IMG/VR virus record: IMGVR_UViG_3300031626_000004 | Location: 1 to 50,266 of that record | Length of the DNA stretch: 50,266 nt | Strand: one strand, 5' to 3' | Source of the DNA: a virus | Shown here: positions 1-6,471 of the stretch, piece after piece | How the letters are laid out: every line of letters begins with the position of its first letter | How positions within the stretch are numbered: position 1 is the first letter of the stretch | Program-made: the position numbers and the translations under genes | The notes under the pieces: generated by a model | Seen by the model: the letters and a program-made list of their open reading frames with translations, nothing else | Databases searched by the model: none | Told to the model about the DNA's origin: nothing

Positions 1-14
1 TTATTGAATAGTTG

Positions 15-41
15 TTGACGGCTTGTTGGTAGTTTGATAAT
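15..41 (+). promoter_or_regulatory. Candidate sigma70 promoter for the 68-aa gene
   Basis: TTGACG at 15-20 is a good -35 hexamer. It is followed by GATAAT at 36-41 (15-nt spacer) or TAATCT at 38-43 (17-nt spacer). The site is 50 nt before the ATG at 90, which has a GGAAG ribosome binding site just upstream. This is pattern matching only. Confidence 0.45.
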
Positions 42-89
42 CTAAACCTGCGCTACTAATGGCGCTTCAATTAAAGGAAGTTCTGTACC

Positions 90-296
90 ATGAAATCATC
101 ATACACAAACCCTCTTGAAATCGAGATCAGCATCGATCTCGGCATTGGGGAAGTCCAGACCATTGTTACCGCGCTGGAAAAGATCGTTGAGGCAGGCGAG
201 AATACATACTCGGCAAGAGAACTACTCAAGTCTCTCAATACCGCCAAGTCTGAAAGTGTTCGACAATTGCGAGACAGCCTCAAGCACTACGCATAA
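90..296 (+). CDS. Small protein of unknown function (68 aa)
   Basis: I do not recognise this protein. It is 68 aa and acidic at the N-terminus, with a predicted long helix (residues about 20-60) rich in Ala, Glu and Lys. The start is supported by an AAAGGAAG ribosome binding site about 8 nt before the ATG and by an upstream promoter. A strong hairpin terminator follows the stop at once, so it appears to be a single-gene transcription unit. The promoter-gene-terminator arrangement suggests it is expressed independently of the larger operons, perhaps early, but that is inference. Confidence 0.7.
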   Translation: MKSSYTNPLEIEISIDLGIGEVQTIVTALEKIVEAGENTYSARELLKSLNTAKSESVRQLRDSLKHYA

Positions 297-299
297 AGC

Positions 300-325
300 A
301 AGGGCCCTTCGGGGCCCTTTTCTTT
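300..325 (+). terminator. Rho-independent terminator
   Basis: There is a perfect 8-bp stem, AAGGGCCC (300-307) and GGGCCCTT (312-319), closed by a TTCG tetraloop and followed by TTCTTT. It lies directly after the stop codon at 296. Confidence 0.85.
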
Positions 326-364
326 GCCCGCTGCGCTCGAGCCTGGATCCCGCGCCCGCCCGCC

Positions 365-465
365 AGGGCAAAGAAACAAAAAGGCCAGGGCGCAGGGCGC
401 AAGGCAAAGAAAAAAGCCAGGGCGCAAGGCGCAAGGTAAAAAGAAACCAAGGCGCAAGGTAAAAT
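365..465. repeat. GGCGCAAGG-type degenerate repeat tract (left copy)
   Basis: The units GGCGCAGG, GGCGCAAGG and GCGCAAGGT recur at 8-30 nt spacing, separated by A-rich spacers (AAAGAAAAAAG, AAAAAGAAACC). The gene-free stretch 297-531 consists of the terminator, a short GC-rich segment and this tract. A second tract of the same units lies at about 1451-1590, so the two flank the genes at 532-1342. Confidence 0.75.
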
Positions 466-531
466 AAAACTTGCATCCCGGCCACATTCTGCTAACATAA
501 AACTCTATCTCAATTAAAAAGGAATCAAATC

Positions 532-1224
532 ATGAAAGCCGGAATCATCTACAACGGGCCAAGCCTATTGGATGGAAAATCAATCGTTGTTATTGCGACG
601 TTCTCAAACCGAAACACCAAAACGGGCGCTGTTGTGCAAACTTATATCTTGCGCAGCGATATAAACCCGCTCGAAGCAAGCAAGACGGGCGAAGACTTCT
701 CAATATGTGGTGATTGCACCATGCGCGGGGAAGTAACAACGGACCCCAAGCGCAAGCAAGCCAAGGCGCGGCGCTGTTATGTTAACTTAGGCCAAGGCGT
801 TTTGATTGTTTACAAATCATTCCTGCGTGGCGTTTACCCAACCGCGGACAATGTAGCAGATCGCAACACCATAGGGCGCGGGCGCTTCGTTCGCATCGGT
901 ACATACGGGGATCCCGCAGCGGTTCCCGCGCATGTGTGGACAGATCTGCTAGCAGAGGCCACCACGTTTACAGCATATTCACATCAATCCGGCTGGCGGC
1001 CAGATATTGCCATGCAAAGCGCAGACAATCGCGCCCAAGCAATAGCGCATTGGAAAGCTGGACGTCGCACCTTTCGCGTAATCGCGGATCTTGGAGAATT
1101 AGACAAGGCAAATGAGGCGCTTTGTCCTGCATCAAAGGAAGCAGGCCGTCGCGTACAATGCACAGCCTGCAAACTTTGCAAGGGATCGAGCAAAGGAAAA
1201 TCAATCGCAATCGTGGAGCACTAA
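532..1224 (+). CDS. Conserved phage protein with Cys motifs, unknown function (230 aa)
   Basis: The protein has a CxxC motif in CGDCTMRG near residue 60 and a CxxCxxC cluster (CTACKLC) near residue 214, a pattern that could bind metal. The middle part is basic and contains KRKQAKARR near residues 74-82. The start is supported by an AAAAAGGAA ribosome binding site. Proteins with this overall pattern occur in other phages and plasmids without an assigned function, to my recollection. The stop is followed one nucleotide later by the ATG of the next gene, so the two are probably co-translated. It sits between two GGCGCA repeat tracts, which hints that it arrived as a small cassette. I cannot assign a role. 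Confidence 0.75.
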   Translation: MKAGIIYNGPSLLDGKSIVVIATFSNRNTKTGAVVQTYILRSDINPLEASKTGEDFSICGDCTMRGEVTTDPKRKQAKARRCYVNLGQGVLIVYKSFLRGVYPTADNVADRNTIGRGRFVRIGTYGDPAAVPAHVWTDLLAEATTFTAYSHQSGWRPDIAMQSADNRAQAIAHWKAGRRTFRVIADLGELDKANEALCPASKEAGRRVQCTACKLCKGSSKGKSIAIVEH

Positions 1225-1225
1225 A

Positions 1226-1342
1226 ATGACCGACCAGGAAATCATAGATATATTTGATAGAGATTTAAACATCACGCTAGCAGAGTTGGCCCGCATGTCG
1301 GGCCGCTCAGTTAAGGCCATAAAGAAGATTTTGATGGCATAA
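1226..1342 (+). CDS. 38-aa HTH-like microprotein
   Basis: The ATG at 1226 gives a 38-aa protein whose second half (LAELARMSGRSVKAIKKIL, residues 18-36) looks like a helix-turn-helix. It begins 1 nt after the stop of the preceding gene, and two hairpin terminators follow. A longer reading from 1112 in the same frame would overlap the upstream gene and has no ribosome binding site, so I prefer 1226. It is clearly related to the 45-aa protein at 42938-43075: 17 of 36 aligned residues are identical without a gap, including EII, IFD, LA and MSGR. DNA binding is inferred from the helix pattern and is not certain. Confidence 0.65.
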   Translation: MTDQEIIDIFDRDLNITLAELARMSGRSVKAIKKILMA

Positions 1343-1345
1343 CAT

Positions 1346-1376
1346 AGGACCGCGGGCCACGGCTCGCGGTCCTTTT
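1346..1376 (+). terminator. Rho-independent terminator after the HTH microprotein
   Basis: A 9-bp stem (AGGACCGCG at 1346-1354 with CGCGGTCCT at 1365-1373) has a 10-nt loop and is followed by TTTT. Confidence 0.8.
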
Positions 1377-1382
1377 GCTGTT

Positions 1383-1417
1383 AAGGTTAACAAACAACCC
1401 CAGTTTGTTAACCTTTT
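1383..1417 (+). terminator. Second tandem hairpin terminator
   Basis: A perfect 13-bp stem (AAGGTTAACAAAC at 1383-1395, GTTTGTTAACCTT at 1403-1415) with a 7-nt loop is followed by TT. Both terminators end in the same CCTTTTGCTG. A third small hairpin, GGGGG/CCCCC at 1427-1441, follows without a T-tract. Confidence 0.65.
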
Positions 1418-1450
1418 GCTGTCATCGGGGGAAACTCCCCCAGAAAACAA

Positions 1451-1590
1451 GGCCGCAGGGCGCAAGGCCATAGAATCAAGGCGCAGGGCGCAGGGCGCAA
1501 GACAATCGATCCACCAAAACAGGGCGCAAGGCACCAAAAAACGCAGGAATAGAGGCGCAGGACAGGACGCAGGGCGCAAGGCACCCCGAA
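1451..1590. repeat. GGCGCAAGG-type degenerate repeat tract (right copy)
   Basis: At least nine units of the form GGCGCAGG, GGCGCAAGG or ACGCAGG are spread over 140 nt, with irregular spacers. The units match those at 365-465. The last 40 or so codons of the minus-strand nuclease gene run through this tract. Confidence 0.75.
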
Positions 1591-1898
1591 TCTAGGACCG
1601 TGGACCCCGAATCACCCCCAAATAAAAGTAGTTCACGGGTCAAGGACCTCTTTACCAAGAAGAAACTTGCCCCCCCACGCGCCCAATATGCAGCATGCCA
1701 CGCAATTTGATGGGGGGAGACTTTTATCGCATTTGATTTACTAACCTTTAATTCAAGCCAGAAGGGCAAGCCATCCCAGACAGCGTGAACGTCAGGAACA
1801 CCGCCGCCGTGCTTGTTTTCAATCCTTGTCGCGTGGCAATTCTTCGGCAAGTTCGACCGAATTGAGTTCCAAAAGTTCGCCTCTGGCCCCTTGCTCAT
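1476..1898 (-). CDS. PD-(D/E)XK endonuclease (VRR-NUC / resolvase-like)
   Basis: This small nuclease has the signature GGGVPD (D36), then E49-L-K51 and a downstream Gln (Q64), the arrangement of PD-(D/E)XK enzymes such as phage VRR-NUC and Holliday-junction-resolvase-like proteins. Such enzymes cut branched or recombining DNA with Mg2+. The N-terminus (residues 1-26) with its EANFW..I....P and RIENK segments fits the family. The start at 1898 has AAGGA about 9 nt upstream and overlaps the end of the terminase-small-like gene by 80 nt. The family core ends near residue 97. Residues 98-140, with repeated LAPC and ALRP, are translated from the GGCGCA repeat tract and are probably not functional sequence. 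Whether it processes replication or packaging intermediates is unknown. Confidence 0.7.
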   Translation of the reverse strand: MSKGPEANFWNSIRSNLPKNCHATRIENKHGGGVPDVHAVWDGLPFWLELKVSKSNAIKVSPHQIAWHAAYWARGGASFFLVKRSLTRELLLFGGDSGSTVLDSGCLAPCVLSCASIPAFFGALRPVLVDRLSCALRPAP

Positions 1899-2388
1899 TG
1901 GTCACGTCCTTGTAATTGCCTTCGATCTGGAAGGCCTGTGGATATTTCTTCTGGAGATCAGCCAATCGACCGACAATTTCATCACGAGACAGCGCGTCAA
2001 TCGTGTTGACTTGCTCCCGCCTATCGACAGTCAAACCACCCAAGGCTGCGCGTATTTTCTCCGCGTTGATGGCAGCAGAAAACTGTCCTGCGTCCTCCGC
2101 TCCGCTACTTAGTTGATGCAGACGCTGAAGCTGGCCTATCGTGGTGACGCCATAGCGGCGCTCTCGTTCTGTTCTGAGGTCTTGGATGTACTCAAGGACA
2201 TGAGGGTAGTCTCTACCGTTCAGCAGTTTGGATGCTTGATTATCGGCGACATTAGGAGAAAACCCAGCCTTGCGAGCGCACTCAGCATTGGAGTAGATGC
2301 CTTCGACTATGTGTCTGGCAAAAGTCATTTGGCGGTTGGTCAGGGTCCGCCCGTATTCTTCTTCGATCTTCTTCTTGGCAGTTGTCAT
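1819..2388 (-). CDS. terS: Terminase small subunit-like protein
   Basis: This 189-aa protein has the layout of a phage small terminase: an N-terminal helical DNA-binding segment (LTNRQMTFARHIVEG, then NAECARKAGFSPNVADNQASKLL, which reads as a helix-turn-helix), a central helical region and an acidic C-terminal tail. Small terminases recognise the packaging site and load the large subunit. I place the start at the internal ATG at 2388 because GAGGG lies 7 nt before it; a start at 2415 would add nine residues. It is not next to the large subunit gene at 46714-48180. If the genome is circularly permuted, the two would be neighbours across the window ends and on the same strand. It overlaps the nuclease gene downstream. 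Confidence 0.6.
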   Translation of the reverse strand: MTTAKKKIEEEYGRTLTNRQMTFARHIVEGIYSNAECARKAGFSPNVADNQASKLLNGRDYPHVLEYIQDLRTERERRYGVTTIGQLQRLHQLSSGAEDAGQFSAAINAEKIRAALGGLTVDRREQVNTIDALSRDEIVGRLADLQKKYPQAFQIEGNYKDVTNEQGARGELLELNSVELAEELPRDKD

Positions 2389-2474
2389 GTGGCCCTCGTT
2401 GTTCTTTGGATACAAGTTATATCAAAGGGCTTACCGTTGCAACTTCCCTATATAGACACTTTTTCCAGAGAAAA

Positions 2475-2693
2475 GTGACGCAAATGACTCAAAAAGACTC
2501 AACTATGGGCTGGTACAGATATAAAAATAAGGGGTTGAGTCAATGCGTCAATTGAGTCAGCATATTTGGATTGCATTTTCAAAAAAAACTAAAACCTGTG
2601 AGAATACTGTCTATAGTGACGCATTGACGCGAATTACTTCTTGACCCGTGGACCGAGGTGCAATAACTTGTAGGCAGTACTCAATTAACTCAA
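2475..2693. promoter_or_regulatory. Divergent control region with repeated TGACTCAA/TGACGCAT half-sites
   Basis: The 321-bp gap between the minus-strand terS-like gene and the plus-strand operon holds an unusual set of related half-sites: GTGACGCAAATGACTCAA (2475-2492), GACTCAA (2496-2502), an array at 2535-2559 reading TTGAGTCA, ATGCGTCA and TTGAGTCA in the opposite orientation, GTGACGCATTGACGC (2616-2630), and ACTCAATTAACTCAA (2679-2693). The spacing and mixed orientation suggest a multi-site operator for one regulator. Weak promoter-like elements are present on both sides: TTGACC at 2641 with TAACTT at 2664 for the plus strand, and TTGCAA/TATAAC (2437-2442 and 2416-2421) for the minus strand. 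Confidence 0.6.
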
Positions 2694-2709
2694 CCAAGGA
2701 TCAAGGACC

Positions 2710-3210
2710 ATGAAACTAGAACTAAAGAACATCAAGCACACTGCGTGGGCTAGCGAAGAAACCCACTGCTATCAGGCCTCATTGTATGTAGACGGCAAGC
2801 CTGTCGCTATCGTCAGCAACGATGGGCATGGCGGCTGTGACCGTGACTATCGCCACCCCACGTTCAAGAAGGAGTCGGAGGCTTCTGGTGTTCAGCCTTA
2901 TGCTTTTGGTTATCGTGCCAAGATGGCAGAGGTCCACGAATACTTTGCCTCTCTTCCTAAGACTAACGCATGTGATATATTTCCTGACGGCATGGAACAG
3001 ACGCTAGAATTTTGGTGCTGCGATCAGGTCAACGATTGGCTCAGTGCGCGTGAGTTAAAGAAGAAGTTGAAGAAGGAATTTTTGTTCCAGTTTGCGGATG
3101 GCGTGGGTGTGTTTGCTCACAAGGATCGTCCTTCCCGTGCTCACAAGGCTACCATCTTGAACGACATGCCTTTTTCTGATGCGTTGGCTATCTGGAAGGA
3201 GACCGCGTGA
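2710..3210 (+). CDS. Phage protein of unknown function (166 aa)
   Basis: This is the first gene of the early plus-strand operon, with AAGGA at 2696-2700 about 9 nt before the ATG. The protein is hydrophilic, starts with a beta-strand-rich segment (YQASLYVDGKPVAIVSNDG, residues 24-42) and has a Gly-His-Gly-Gly-Cys stretch near residue 40. The middle contains FWCCDQVNDWL near residues 97-107. I do not recognise a domain and see no catalytic motif I can defend. Its stop overlaps the ATG of the next gene (TGATG), and its position directly behind the operator cluster suggests early, regulated expression. Confidence 0.7.
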   Translation: MKLELKNIKHTAWASEETHCYQASLYVDGKPVAIVSNDGHGGCDRDYRHPTFKKESEASGVQPYAFGYRAKMAEVHEYFASLPKTNACDIFPDGMEQTLEFWCCDQVNDWLSARELKKKLKKEFLFQFADGVGVFAHKDRPSRAHKATILNDMPFSDALAIWKETA

Positions 3211-3404
3211 TGTTGGTACGTTTCCAAGTGACCCGCACAGAGACTTGGTATCCTGAGTACGAGGTTCCAGACCATCTGACCGATGACGAGGTGATGGAAT
3301 ACATCCACCACGAGGTGCCTGACGAGGTGTTTGACGAGATGTTCAACAAGTTCACGTTGAACACTGAAACTGATGTTGAAATTGTGGAGACAACCAATGC
3401 CTAA
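3210..3404 (+). CDS. Small acidic protein (64 aa), unknown
   Basis: It starts at the ATG at 3210, overlapping the previous stop by one base, with AAGGAG at 3196-3201 as ribosome binding site. The 64-aa product is strongly acidic, with many Asp, Glu and Val residues and an ETWYPEYEVPDHLTDDEV segment. No domain is recognised. Confidence 0.65.
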   Translation: MLVRFQVTRTETWYPEYEVPDHLTDDEVMEYIHHEVPDEVFDEMFNKFTLNTETDVEIVETTNA

Positions 3405-3855
3405 TCATTGCTATCAATCAGTTTACATCAAAGGTCCGCGGGACATGGTGCGGGAACTATACTTTAATCTGGTCAGCAAGACTCCGCGTTTCTGTGACGT
3501 TGTTGTTCCTATGCCCTTGGATCAAGCTGGCAACAGTTACGAGTGGTGCAACAAGAACTGGAATACAAAGTGGGATGTCTGTGACGTTGAGATCGACGAT
3601 AGCGGTCTTGAGCATTCGGACGAGGAGTATCCTATTCCTGTGGCGTGGTTTTCGTTCAAGTGTTGGACGGCGTGGGCTCCACCTGTTCCAGTGTGGGATA
3701 AGTTACATGCGATGGGCATTGAGGTCGAAGCTGATTACGAGGACGAAGGCTGGATGTTCAAGGGCGAGTACAAGAACGGTGAGGACAATTCATGGGAGCC
3801 GACAGCGTTGGATGACGAGCGTTGGGAACCAGAAGCCGAAGAGGAGGATGCGTGA
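3397..3855 (+). CDS. Api92-like ferredoxin-fold protein (DUF1281-type)
   Basis: The protein begins MPNHCYQSVYIKG and has the block NKNWNTKWDVCDVEI (about residues 49-63) and FKCWTAWAPPVPVWDKL (about 86-102). These are the hallmarks of the ferredoxin-fold domain found in phage APSE Api92-like and plasmid YubB-like proteins (PN.....I..., NWGTKW, TAWSPP.PV). The molecular function of that family is not established. I chose the start at 3397, which overlaps the previous gene's stop by 8 nt, rather than a longer reading from 3373. The C-terminus is very acidic (WEPEAEEEDA). It is translationally coupled on both sides. Confidence 0.75.
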   Translation: MPNHCYQSVYIKGPRDMVRELYFNLVSKTPRFCDVVVPMPLDQAGNSYEWCNKNWNTKWDVCDVEIDDSGLEHSDEEYPIPVAWFSFKCWTAWAPPVPVWDKLHAMGIEVEADYEDEGWMFKGEYKNGEDNSWEPTALDDERWEPEAEEEDA

Positions 3856-4040
3856 ACAGCGTATCACACTGCCCCGACTGTAACCACAAACTAATAACAT
3901 GGGACAGCAGACCGCATAATAAGTACGGGTTCCAAACCATACGGCGCAAGAGGAAGTGCGCCAAGTGCGACTATAGATCAGTAACAGTAGAAGTCCCCGA
4001 AGAACTGGGCGACTCAATATTCGAGGAGGATGAACAATGA
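3852..4040 (+). CDS. NrdR-type zinc ribbon protein (62 aa)
   Basis: A GTG start at 3852 overlaps the preceding stop by 4 nt and has GAGGAGG immediately upstream. The 62-aa protein has CPDC (C7, C10) and CAKC (C36, C39) with an SR at 19-20 and IRRKRKCAKCDYRSVTVE, the exact layout of the N-terminal zinc ribbon of NrdR, the repressor of ribonucleotide reductase genes. NrdR's ATP-cone domain is absent; only a short acidic tail follows. It could bind DNA or RNA as a stand-alone finger. No nrd gene is present in the window. Confidence 0.7.
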   Translation: MNSVSHCPDCNHKLITWDSRPHNKYGFQTIRRKRKCAKCDYRSVTVEVPEELGDSIFEEDEQ

Positions 4041-4252
4041 TATTCTGGCACATGCTTGTGTTGACATACACAATCGAGGATCAAACTTTTGTTTCGGAGT
4101 TTTTGTTTCGGGATCAGTCTACCTGTGCGAATGCGATGGACGAGATTTATCCTACGATTTACGCTGAGTACCGAGACAGCATGGCGCAGTGCAAACCTAG
4201 TGATGTAGCTTCGGGCTACACGGTGCGTCCGAAGGCGCGGCCTACGTCATGA
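4037..4252 (+). CDS. Small protein of unknown function (71 aa)
   Basis: The ATG at 4037 overlaps the previous stop (ATGA), preceded by GAGGAGG. The first 14 residues are hydrophobic (MIFWHMLVLTYTI), so it may be secreted or membrane-associated, but the segment is short for a signal peptide. The rest is polar, with two Cys (C31 and C52). Confidence 0.6.
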   Translation: MIFWHMLVLTYTIEDQTFVSEFLFRDQSTCANAMDEIYPTIYAEYRDSMAQCKPSDVASGYTVRPKARPTS

Positions 4253-4401
4253 AGGACACGGTCACGGCTCAACTAAGGAGTAAGATAGCCAAGCAGCGCA
4301 CAGAGATTGCGCGTTTGACGCAGAAATTAGAGCAAGTAACCAAAGAGAAAACCGAATTAGTTCGGGACATACAATGGATGAAAGGAACACATAATGGGTA
4401 A
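4249..4401 (+). CDS. 50-aa coiled-coil protein
   Basis: The ATG at 4249 overlaps the previous stop (ATGA), and the stop TAA at 4399-4401 lies inside the start of the next gene. The product is almost entirely one charged helix with a leucine/isoleucine heptad pattern (IARLTQKLEQVTKEKTELV) and ends in KGTHNG. It is likely real because of the coupling and the strong coiled-coil character. Function is unknown; it may be an oligomerisation or adaptor peptide. Confidence 0.6.
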   Translation: MKDTVTAQLRSKIAKQRTEIARLTQKLEQVTKEKTELVRDIQWMKGTHNG

Positions 4402-4612
4402 GGTAAAAGCGTGGCTAATGGAACTACAGGAAATGAATAGCGTGGGCCCATGTCCGGTGTGCGATGGCGAGGGGTTAGAGGCTGTTGAGGTCTTCAAGTC
4501 TCAGTCATTCAGCCGAGATGTTGGTGAGCCGTATGAAGAGATGCGGCATTGCGAGGCCTGTGACGGGAGCGGGGAGATCGCGTTGGAGGATGAAGATGAC
4601 CGGAGTTATTGA
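4394..4612 (+). CDS. DnaJ-type Cys-motif protein (72 aa)
   Basis: The protein contains two CxxCxGxG motifs, CPVCDGEG (C20, C23) and CEACDGSG (C53, C56), which together form one zinc centre of the DnaJ central domain. DnaJ has four such motifs, so this is a half-domain without a J domain. Such small proteins may bind zinc and partner with a host or phage protein. It has AAAGGAA upstream and is coupled to the 50-aa gene before it (8-nt overlap). Some marine phages carry a DnaJ-like segment inside their DNA polymerase; here PolA has none, and this free-standing copy sits in the early operon. Confidence 0.75.
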   Translation: MGKVKAWLMELQEMNSVGPCPVCDGEGLEAVEVFKSQSFSRDVGEPYEEMRHCEACDGSGEIALEDEDDRSY

Positions 4613-5471
4613 GGCAGTGCAAACGATCTTAACTAACTATGAAAAAGTTTTTACGCACCCAAGCACCGACTTCACAGATAAGAACGACGTAGATTCCGCT
4701 ATCTCTGACATCAGGGCTTCTGATTTTTACGAGATCAATCGAGACATAACCTTATATATTGATGATGTAAAAGGTGAATTGTTTGGAGCGTATCACACTC
4801 TGGATGAGATTCGGTTACCTGTAGATGCACGACCACCCTCTGACATTTGTTTTTTATATCTAAACAACAGTGAGACTGGATATATAGTTAATAGGTTTGA
4901 AGCGGGAGAAATAAACGCGATTGATGAAACACAAAAATATCCTTGTGTCCTAATCACGCGAGTTTCTAACAAGCATATGCCTATTATTTTTGGGGGGTAT
5001 ATTATATCGGACAAGGAACAAAACAACTCAATTTTCATGGGAGGAGAGTCTCTACGAAAGGGCGACGACTTTGAAAACTTCACGGCAAACGCGGTTGTAA
5101 GTATTGCACTTGCAATAAGTTTAATTAACGAACCGAGGTACGTTGTCCGAGGTAAGGCGGGGACACGACAGGTACGCAAGCAGATGCGTAAAGGTCATGG
5201 CATATCTGTAGATGCGTGGCATAAGATCGAATGGGACATTACCAAGCCTGTTAAAGCAAAAGACGACAGCGATAAATGTGGCTGGCATATGCCTCTTCAC
5301 TACACGCGAGGTCATTGGCGCAGAGGTCAAGATCATTGGGATGATGTTGTGATACGCAAGGACGGCAAGCCTTACAAATGGATCTCTGGGTTTTGGTCTG
5401 GGCACCCTGCGTATGGGGTGAAGAAGAGTTATCATGCACCGAAGTTAGGGAACAACTATGGCAACGTATGA
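4596..5471 (+). CDS. Phage protein of unknown function (291 aa)
   Basis: I place the start at the ATG at 4596, which has GGAGGA about 6 nt upstream and overlaps the preceding gene by 17 nt; longer readings lack a ribosome binding site. The N-terminal 200 residues look alpha/beta with no motif that I recognise. The C-terminal 65 residues have a dense His/Trp pattern (HYTRGHWRRG, then WISGFWSGHPAYGVKKSYH) that recurs in hypothetical proteins of marine phages. The His, Asp and Trp residues could form a nuclease or metal site, but that is speculation. Confidence 0.7.
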   Translation: MTGVIEAVQTILTNYEKVFTHPSTDFTDKNDVDSAISDIRASDFYEINRDITLYIDDVKGELFGAYHTLDEIRLPVDARPPSDICFLYLNNSETGYIVNRFEAGEINAIDETQKYPCVLITRVSNKHMPIIFGGYIISDKEQNNSIFMGGESLRKGDDFENFTANAVVSIALAISLINEPRYVVRGKAGTRQVRKQMRKGHGISVDAWHKIEWDITKPVKAKDDSDKCGWHMPLHYTRGHWRRGQDHWDDVVIRKDGKPYKWISGFWSGHPAYGVKKSYHAPKLGNNYGNV

Positions 5472-5673
5472 GGTAACCTGTGAGTTCGTTGTTTCGCGCA
5501 CTGTTTGGGTTGATGCGAGGCACGGGGTTGAAGCGAAGGAGCTAGCGAAAGCAGAGATATCGGAACGAGAGGGCATTCCCAGCGATGAGGTTGGGATTGT
5601 TGACGCGCAGCGGGAGATGGTGACGCACCCGTATCAGTTTGATTTATGGAGGGAGGACGAAGATGACAAATAA
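5458..5673 (+). CDS. Small acidic protein (71 aa), unknown
   Basis: The ATG at 5458 overlaps the previous gene by 14 nt. The product starts with a beta-like segment (ATYEVTCEFVVSRTVWVDA), followed by a Glu/Ala helix and an acidic tail (WREDEDDK). No domain is recognised. Confidence 0.6.
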   Translation: MATYEVTCEFVVSRTVWVDARHGVEAKELAKAEISEREGIPSDEVGIVDAQREMVTHPYQFDLWREDEDDK

Positions 5674-5731
5674 GCAGATGGATGATATACTAGACGAAGT
5701 ATTTGCGAAGGTTTTCGGAGATTTGTGGTGA
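5663..5731 (+). CDS. Candidate 22-aa peptide
   Basis: The ATG at 5663 has GGGAGGA about 6 nt upstream and overlaps the previous gene by 11 nt. Its stop TGA overlaps the GTG start of the next gene (GTGGTGA). The peptide is a single amphipathic helix with an FAKVFGDLW end. It could be a genuine microprotein or only a coupling leader. Confidence 0.35.
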   Translation: MTNKQMDDILDEVFAKVFGDLW

Positions 5732-5889
5732 AGGCTGTTTGGAGTAAGTTCAAACCTGGCAAGCCACCACTTGCCCCGAGCACCAAGCACCGGATCGCAG
5801 TTGCAGTAGCAACGGCAACCCGGGGCCGGAAAACCAAACCAGTAACCCTGGCAGCAACGCCGTGGGAATTAACCAAGGAGAAAAAGTAA
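5728..5889 (+). CDS. 53-aa very basic protein
   Basis: A GTG start at 5728 overlaps the stop of the 22-aa reading. The product is rich in Lys, Arg, Pro and Ala (HRIAVAVATATRGRKTKP) and has no acidic residue until its end (ELTKEKK). The stop TAA overlaps the ATG of the next gene by one base. Charge and size suggest nucleic-acid binding, but no domain is recognised. Confidence 0.5.
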   Translation: MKAVWSKFKPGKPPLAPSTKHRIAVAVATATRGRKTKPVTLAATPWELTKEKK

Positions 5890-6281
5890 TGTACCAAATA
5901 ACGTGGAGCAAGTTGCAGCATGTGCCGTCGAACGGTCATAACTTTGTGGACACATGGCACGAGGTGATTGATTGGATTGCCGAGATGGATGAATCAGAGG
6001 GCGTGAACTATTGGACGGTGTCTGTTGTTTGCGATGGCAGCAATTCGGAGCATGTTGAGTTTTATCCGGAGGGCACGTTGGAGAAAGCTAGGTTGATGGA
6101 CAACTTGGCGAAGATGATGCCTGACATGGATCACTCGGAGGTCAGTGCCGCGTTGATGAATTTCGCTGCGAAGTACTGGGACCCAGAGGACATGGTCACG
6201 GGCTTTAATATGTTGGCGCATGTTTCCTCGAACGTTGCTAAAGGCAGGGTCAAGGCGGAAGCTAAGAGGAAGATGAATTGA
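5889..6281 (+). CDS. Phage protein of unknown function (130 aa)
   Basis: AAGGAG at 5875-5880 and the one-base overlap with the previous stop (TAATG) fix the start at 5889. The protein has a Trp-rich N-terminal part (WSKLQ, TWHEVIDWIAEMD, YWTVSVV) and a helical C-terminal half. No domain is recognised. Confidence 0.65.
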   Translation: MYQITWSKLQHVPSNGHNFVDTWHEVIDWIAEMDESEGVNYWTVSVVCDGSNSEHVEFYPEGTLEKARLMDNLAKMMPDMDHSEVSAALMNFAAKYWDPEDMVTGFNMLAHVSSNVAKGRVKAEAKRKMN

Positions 6282-6282
6282 T

Positions 6283-6471
6283 ATGGAAGATAAGAAGCTG
6301 AACCCGTCTCAAGAATCAGTTTTGACCTTCCTTCGCAATCAGGTGGATCGATTACAACAGGAACGACACAGGCGGGACACGCACCCGTTGACAGAAAACC
6401 AATACTGGCATGCGGTGGAGGACTTGAAGGCCTTTACCCGCACGTTACGCAAAGAAGGTAAGAACATATGA
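6283..6471 (+). CDS. 62-aa helical protein, unknown
   Basis: It starts 1 nt after the previous stop. The product is basic and helical (VLTFLRNQVDRLQQERHRRD), with a second helix (WHAVEDLKAFTRTLRKEG). Its end overlaps the next start by 4 nt (ATGA). Confidence 0.6.
   Translation: MEDKKLNPSQESVLTFLRNQVDRLQQERHRRDTHPLTENQYWHAVEDLKAFTRTLRKEGKNI

Noticed and set aside
280-498. Minus-strand frames across the left repeat tract with LAPCALR-like repeats
   Set aside because: They only translate the GGCGCA repeats and start without a ribosome binding site.
365-1590. CRISPR array
   Set aside because: The repeats are short, degenerate and unevenly spaced, with no constant spacer length and no cas genes.
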